Part shown: one piece after another, positions 26,478 to 30,404 of the stretch
Numbering within the stretch: position 1 is the first letter of the stretch
Layout: each line of letters opens with the position of its first letter
NCBI GenBank assembly: GCA_963787005.1
Contig: CAWBBX010000064.1
Location: 1 to 30,404 of the forward strand
DNA: 30,404 bases
DNA from: FEN-1297 sp963787005
Lineage (GTDB): Bacteria > Bacteroidota > Ignavibacteria > Ignavibacteriales > Ignavibacteriaceae
Direction of reading: 5' to 3'
Position numbers and translations under genes: made by a program
The notes under the pieces: model-generated
Databases searched by the model: none
What the model saw: the letters and a program-made list of their open reading frames with translations, nothing else
What the model was told of the DNA's origin: nothing

Positions 26478-26756
26478 AAAGATTCGCTCGTCTTCGCCCC
26501 ACCAGGGCGGGCTGGGATGAGTTTATGTTATTGCATGCTATCTAAGCAGTACTTGAACCCTCTCTAAATCTCTCCCTTGGAAAGGGAGAGACTTTATTAT
26601 CAAAATAAATCTTAACATTTTTAGTTATATCTTAAATATATTTACTGAGCTTTTCCTTTATTTTTAAATAACTTATTTCTTTAACAAGAATATTCTAAAA
26701 TTGTTTGGTTGACACCCATGTACACCGGACATGCACATGTTTTTTTTAAAATAAAA

Positions 26757-26778
26757 AACCCGCCTCGGTTAGCGGGTT
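26757..26778 (-). terminator. Terminator of the methyltransferase/ATPase/STAS/PIN operon
   Basis: AACCCGC-CTCGGTTA-GCGGGTT with TTTTATTTT on the minus strand, about 90 bases after the PIN stop codon. It is the second copy of 25590-25611 and now serves as the operon's first terminator. Confidence 0.8.
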
Positions 26779-26867
26779 GAATTTCGTCCGGCTTCGCCTT
26801 AATAAATTTGACTGCTGGCTGTCATGAAGAGGCAAAGTAATATTATTAAATTTTGGACAAGATAATG

Positions 26868-27485
26868 TCAAATAAAATACTTGCCTTCCTTTTTTGCTCT
26901 GTCAATTAATTTATGATCAAGTGTTAACAAATAAATATCTTCTTCTATCGAATAAAAATCTTTATCGATAGTAAATATTGCGCTGTGCTTTTCTTCGACC
27001 TTTTCCGCCGCATTTACAATTAGGTGATCTCCAAAGTCCATGTCGTTAAAATTAAATTCATTCATTAAATTTTCATCATAGTGAATTTCAGGATATAACT
27101 TATATTTCTTCTGGAACATTCTTTTAAATTTCTTCATATGACCGTCCCAGCCGGCCATAAATTCTATGTTATTTTTTCTCTGATATTTGAAATCCTTCAA
27201 GACGAATTTTTCTTTCTCCATAAAGGTTGTGTAGTAATTGTATTGTAAATACTTATAATATTCTAAAGCAACAGAATAAGTGGTATAAACTTTGTATGAG
27301 AGTTGCTTCATTCGGGCAAGCAGCATAGTTGTTTTATCATTTAATTCTTCGGTTCTGACATCAAATGAAGATTTACTGAAAGGATCTTCAGCAATTATTA
27401 CAATATTGGTATCAATAAAAAATCCCTCAAACGGGAGGGACTTTTTATTTTCAATTTCTTTGAAAATATCTACTACTATTGCCAT
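26868..27485 (-). CDS. PIN-domain ribonuclease-like protein
   Basis: 205 residues from the ATG at 27485 (MAIVVDIFKEIEN). A TTG at 27491 overlapping the upstream stop would add two residues. The PIN acidic centre is visible (207-residue numbering): Asp27 (FFIDTNIVII), Glu77 (SVALEYY), Asp152/Asp155 (MDFGDHLIVNAAE) and Asp176/Asp178 (IFTIDKDF). Such proteins cut RNA and are often toxins. The insert about 85-140 is longer than in VapC toxins, so it is not a simple VapC. No VapB-like antitoxin is next to it; the STAS-like and ATPase genes upstream, which overlap or nearly so, are the likely controllers. Visibly AT-rich, with an exposed Lys-rich surface. Confidence 0.78.
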   Translation of the reverse strand: MAIVVDIFKEIENKKSLPFEGFFIDTNIVIIAEDPFSKSSFDVRTEELNDKTTMLLARMKQLSYKVYTTYSVALEYYKYLQYNYYTTFMEKEKFVLKDFKYQRKNNIEFMAGWDGHMKKFKRMFQKKYKLYPEIHYDENLMNEFNFNDMDFGDHLIVNAAEKVEEKHSAIFTIDKDFYSIEEDIYLLTLDHKLIDRAKKEGKYFI

Positions 27486-27487
27486 AC

Positions 27488-27847
27488 TCAAGTCATCATA
27501 TAATGATTATAAACATCTTCCGGTTTTTGACCTTTATCGATCATCTTTTTCCTCTGTATGGCATTGAAAATCGATAACTCCATATCACTATAATCATCTT
27601 CAGATAGGTTTACAATTTCTAAATTAGATTTGAAATCTTGAAGCGACCAGTTTTTTCTTATCACAAGCTCGCCGAAGGAATGGTTTAAAAACGTACTGGA
27701 AAAGAACTCGTACCCCGCAAAATCTATGACTACTTTATTACCGGAATCATCTAGATATTCCAGTATTTTATTTAATAAATGCTCCCCTTTTACTGAGCTC
27801 AATAAACCTGTAGTGCCGAGAAGTGAAACTACATTTATTGTTTTCAT
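27488..27847 (-). CDS. STAS-like (DUF4325-type) protein
   Basis: 119 residues. The core VVIDFAGYEFFSSTFLNHSF (39-58) matches the DUF4325/STAS-like pattern, in which a beta-strand leads to a Ser pair (Ser50/Ser51) at the position where SpoIIAA-type anti-anti-sigma proteins are phosphorylated (DSSG). The C-terminus (residues 78-119) is helical and charged. The site aagaag precedes the ATG. It follows the ATPase gene by 18 bases. The PIN gene begins right after, or overlaps, its stop codon. A phospho-switch partner of the ATPase that releases or holds the nuclease is inference. Confidence 0.78.
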   Translation of the reverse strand: MKTINVVSLLGTTGLLSSVKGEHLLNKILEYLDDSGNKVVIDFAGYEFFSSTFLNHSFGELVIRKNWSLQDFKSNLEIVNLSEDDYSDMELSIFNAIQRKKMIDKGQKPEDVYNHYMMT

Positions 27848-27865
27848 AATTATTCTTCTTATTAG

Positions 27866-28690
27866 TTATAACTTATTATCGGAAATATTTATACGAATAT
27901 TTACCAGCGTTCCATCGAAAAAATTGCCGAGATTTGATTTTTCTTCATTTTGAGATTTGATATGACCTAAAAAGCCTTTGCCGGAGACTATCTGAAAATT
28001 ACCTTGGTTTATTTTAACGAATTCGCGCAAGAAATACAAGCCTAAGCCCGCATTAGGCTGATTAAGGGTTGTATTGCCGCGCTGAAGCGCCCACTCTATA
28101 TAATCGGAATCATTCAGCTTTTTGCCTTCTCCAAAATAATCTTTTACTTTATTTGCCATTCCGATACCGGCATCATAAAAAGCTACTTCAAAATATTTCT
28201 TTTTAGGATAAACCTGTCCGCATGCTGAGACCCCCGTTTCGGAATTACTGTGTATAATTCCGTTTTGAATTATTTCCCAGATATTCTGCACAATCTTTTT
28301 CTTTAATTGCGTATCATCAACGCCTATATAAGGAAATATCTCCTCTTTGATCCATTTAGTCGCATTATCGGCTTCAAGATCCTCTTGATTGGAAAACCTT
28401 TTAATTTTAATTATATGATCTTCTGAAAAACTTTCGACTTCCGGACTGCGGCCGTAAAGATATTCAAACCCGCACTGTTCCAAGTATTTATGTATTGTTC
28501 TTTGTTTTGGTAATAAAGAGATTTTCCTTTCTTTTGAAATATTCATAAAGCACTGATCGAGGAATGCTACACAATACGGACGAAGAAACTCTGTATTTAA
28601 AAAGTATTGATCGTCTTTATTCTTTAAAATTGACTTTTTTAATTTAGGAAGGTTAGAAATTGATTTGGGATCAATTGAAAAGAAACGCAA
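27866..28690 (-). CDS. GHKL-type ATPase, possible serine kinase
   Basis: 274 residues, from a TTG at 28690 preceded by ggagggggag, 9 bases away; the next Met is residue 49, so TTG is the best start. The C-terminal half is a GHKL fold: IWEIIQNGIIHS (137-148; Glu139, Asn143), DAGIGM (173-178) and AGLGLYFLREFV (214-225). Residues 1-125 are of unknown fold. No phosphoacceptor His domain is present, so it is not a classical histidine kinase; it could be an anti-sigma-type serine kinase for the STAS protein. The gene starts in the same frame as the upstream methyltransferase, separated only by its TAG stop. Confidence 0.82.
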   Translation of the reverse strand: MRFFSIDPKSISNLPKLKKSILKNKDDQYFLNTEFLRPYCVAFLDQCFMNISKERKISLLPKQRTIHKYLEQCGFEYLYGRSPEVESFSEDHIIKIKRFSNQEDLEADNATKWIKEEIFPYIGVDDTQLKKKIVQNIWEIIQNGIIHSNSETGVSACGQVYPKKKYFEVAFYDAGIGMANKVKDYFGEGKKLNDSDYIEWALQRGNTTLNQPNAGLGLYFLREFVKINQGNFQIVSGKGFLGHIKSQNEEKSNLGNFFDGTLVNIRINISDNKL

Positions 28691-28696
28691 TTCAGA

Positions 28697-30404
28697 CTAC
28701 TCCCCCTCCACAATCTTAATCTCTTCTTCTGTTAAGCCGTAAAGGTCATAAACCAAGTGGTCGATTTGTTTATCTAATTTAGTCGTGTCGGTGTCTGGGC
28801 TTATTTTTTTTCTTTCAATGATTTGTTCAACTAGTCCTTCTAATTTCGTCTTTTGTAAGACAGTAGGTTTTGGGATTCTTAATTCTCGGATATCATTCAA
28901 AGTTAATTGCGTAAAATCATCCTTTTGGGCAGAAGCAGACACATTAGTTTTTAAGTATGAAATTAAATTAGAGTTAATTATCGATAGCAATAATTTGTTA
29001 GTAATAAAGGGGTCAATAGATTTAAAGATATACACATCCTTTTTATTTACGAAATCTAATTCAGTAATCACAGCCATTATCCTAAAACGTCTGTTAATTA
29101 TTCTTCTAACTAATATTCTTTCGTTGGTAAATATGTCATAGGAAAAAGGTTTTTCAGTAAGATTTTCACCGTATTTTATATATTGGAATGAATTATGCTC
29201 AATATAATACCTATCAATTTTCCCAATAAAAATTTTTTTGAATGTCTTATCAATTGCATTATTTTTATAGTTTTGTGGAGCCGCTAAAATCCCTCTTGCT
29301 GATTCAGTGATATCACCAATTTTAATCTTAAACTCTTGGAGTTTCTTTAAAATATCCCTCGAGAATGGGTTAAAAATTATTTTTAGATCTTCATTACTTC
29401 TCCACTCTATACCTTGGAGATTCATCATGCTTAAGTTTAAGAGCTTTAAATAATCAACCTTTTCCTTTTTCCCGAATTCATATACCAATGAATTAGAAAT
29501 GGTGGTTGATTTATGAAATAAATATATACCTGTATCTATGTAGGCATCCGTAAAAATATCATATGGCAAATTTACACCAAGAACAAGAGAGGCTTTCTCT
29601 TTTATATATTTCCTAGTTGATATATAATTATCTCCATTTAACCAAAAGATAGGGATAATCAAAGATATGAGGCTATCTTCTTTAACTATATTTATTCCTT
29701 TTTCGATAAAAATTGAATATACATCATCTATTGTGTTATAGTTTTTTAAATACACTGATTTTAAACTCTTATCAAATCTAATTCCATAAGGTGGATTTCC
29801 AATCACAACATCAAATCCGGTAAAACTTCCATCATCATCAAGTACTTCAGGAAATTCAAAGCGCCATTCAAACGAACTGGAATAGATAGATTTATATTCC
29901 TCAGACTTCTTGCTTAATTCTTCAGAAAGTTTATTGATTTTCCCGGTGAGCGTATTTCTTTTCTTATGTATTTTTGCTTTCTCTTTTTCACTTGTTTCGT
30001 GTTCAAACAAATCTTCTTTGTTTATTTCATATAACTGTTCGGTCAGTTTTTCAATTTGAGCTTTTTCTTTCAATAGAGGGTCTACTGCGATTCCCCTGAA
30101 TCTTTCTTTGGTCTTCTCTATAGAATTTTTATACTCTCTTCTTTTGGTTTTATCCTGCTCATTTTTATACAAGCTTACATTCAACTTGTATATTTCAAAA
30201 GTCCTAATGTCCGTATCGGAGAGAAAGGAATCTTTGATACCAAAACGGCTTATCAGCGAGTTGCCCTGCTTAATATTGATATCAATATTAGGCAGTGTTT
30301 CTAGTTCCGTATAACTGCTTTCTTTTGTGTAATAAGAATTCTTGAGCAGTTCAATCCAGAGTCTCAGCCTACAAATATTTACGGAATTGGGATTTATATC
30401 CACA
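28697..30404 (-). CDS. Eco57I-class adenine-specific DNA methyltransferase, C-terminal part (partial)
   Basis: The first codon at the window edge is GTG coding for Val within VDINPNSVNICRLRLWIELL, a motif-I-distal segment of this family, so the true start lies beyond the window. The visible 568 residues contain the catalytic NPPY (203-206, in FDVVIGNPPYGI), a coiled-coil-like charged stretch (about 80-175) and the TaqI-like target-recognition region (about 360-520). They end in LDKQIDHLVYDLYGLTEEEI, typical for type IIG enzymes. It methylates the N6 of adenine in a specific site; the endonuclease domain, if any, would be upstream. AT-rich. The stop TAG lies six bases before the ATPase TTG. 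Confidence 0.88.
   Translation of the reverse strand, partial: VDINPNSVNICRLRLWIELLKNSYYTKESSYTELETLPNIDINIKQGNSLISRFGIKDSFLSDTDIRTFEIYKLNVSLYKNEQDKTKRREYKNSIEKTKERFRGIAVDPLLKEKAQIEKLTEQLYEINKEDLFEHETSEKEKAKIHKKRNTLTGKINKLSEELSKKSEEYKSIYSSSFEWRFEFPEVLDDDGSFTGFDVVIGNPPYGIRFDKSLKSVYLKNYNTIDDVYSIFIEKGINIVKEDSLISLIIPIFWLNGDNYISTRKYIKEKASLVLGVNLPYDIFTDAYIDTGIYLFHKSTTISNSLVYEFGKKEKVDYLKLLNLSMMNLQGIEWRSNEDLKIIFNPFSRDILKKLQEFKIKIGDITESARGILAAPQNYKNNAIDKTFKKIFIGKIDRYYIEHNSFQYIKYGENLTEKPFSYDIFTNERILVRRIINRRFRIMAVITELDFVNKKDVYIFKSIDPFITNKLLLSIINSNLISYLKTNVSASAQKDDFTQLTLNDIRELRIPKPTVLQKTKLEGLVEQIIERKKISPDTDTTKLDKQIDHLVYDLYGLTEEEIKIVEGE

Larger units (their letters stand above)
26060..26798. repeat. Direct repeat, copy 2 (739 bp)
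   Basis: The copy of 24893-25631. If the MITE and its target duplication (377 bp) are removed, the two copies form a tandem duplication with a period of about 790 bp, whose breakpoints lie in short shared motifs (gtccg-t/g-cttcgcc). No ORF is supported inside. Confidence 0.9.

Noticed and set aside
26868..27491. Classical VapBC toxin-antitoxin pair
   Set aside because: The PIN protein is too long and the neighbouring STAS-like gene is not an AbrB- or RHH-type antitoxin.
27866..28690. Histidine kinase
   Set aside because: GHKL motifs are present but there is no His phosphoacceptor or dimerisation helix and no response regulator nearby.

Overview
The window most resembles a chromosome fragment from an Ignavibacteria-like member of the Bacteroidota/Chlorobi group. 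Three large exported proteins end in the type IX secretion (T9SS) C-terminal sorting domain with the NYPNPFNP signature. There are also a CarboxypepD_reg-type TonB-dependent receptor, a 7TMR-DISM histidine kinase, and SD-poor starts next to strong ones. Everything here was read by eye; family names come from recognised motifs, not from searches.

Layout. 1-1.7 kb: two tandem DUF1670-like helix-turn-helix genes, AT-rich and rich in AGA/AGG/ATA codons; the first is broken. 2.1-5.5 kb: a tightly coupled two-gene unit, a small protein of unknown family plus a highly divergent SNF2-type ATPase. 5.5-8.7 kb: small housekeeping or accessory genes (two-CW protein, proline iminopeptidase, lipoprotein with a CxxCH heme site, small membrane protein, GNAT acetyltransferase), with a 7-bp tandem repeat that contains the iminopeptidase stop codon. 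8.8-15.1 kb: cell-surface block (CARDB-like T9SS cargo, DUF1566 T9SS cargo, TonB-dependent receptor). 15.4-17.4 kb: a long KamA-family radical SAM protein. 17.8-24.7 kb: sensor kinase, NarL-type regulator, receiver-only protein, apolipoprotein N-acyltransferase and a beta-propeller T9SS cargo, all on the plus strand. 24.7-26.9 kb: 2.1 kb without a gene, built from a roughly 790-bp tandem duplication full of palindromes, terminator-like hairpins and REP-like elements. One junction palindrome is interrupted at its centre by a 371-bp MITE-like element with terminal inverted repeats and a 6-bp target duplication. 26.9-30.4 kb: a minus-strand, AT-rich operon with the C-terminal part of an Eco57I-class adenine methyltransferase (continuing beyond the window), a GHKL ATPase, a STAS-like (DUF4325-type) protein and a PIN-domain nuclease.

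The best candidates for an undescribed system are two. The first is the right-end operon, which looks like a GHKL-kinase/STAS partner-switching pair placed between a restriction-modification methyltransferase and a PIN ribonuclease; this would be a signalling-controlled toxin or defence module. The second is the 177-aa protein plus divergent SNF2 ATPase at 2.1-5.5 kb. The most novel-looking DNA structures are the MITE in the apex of a palindrome, its internal 8 x 11-bp A-rich array, and a family of hairpins whose stems differ while the 8-nt loop stays nearly constant.
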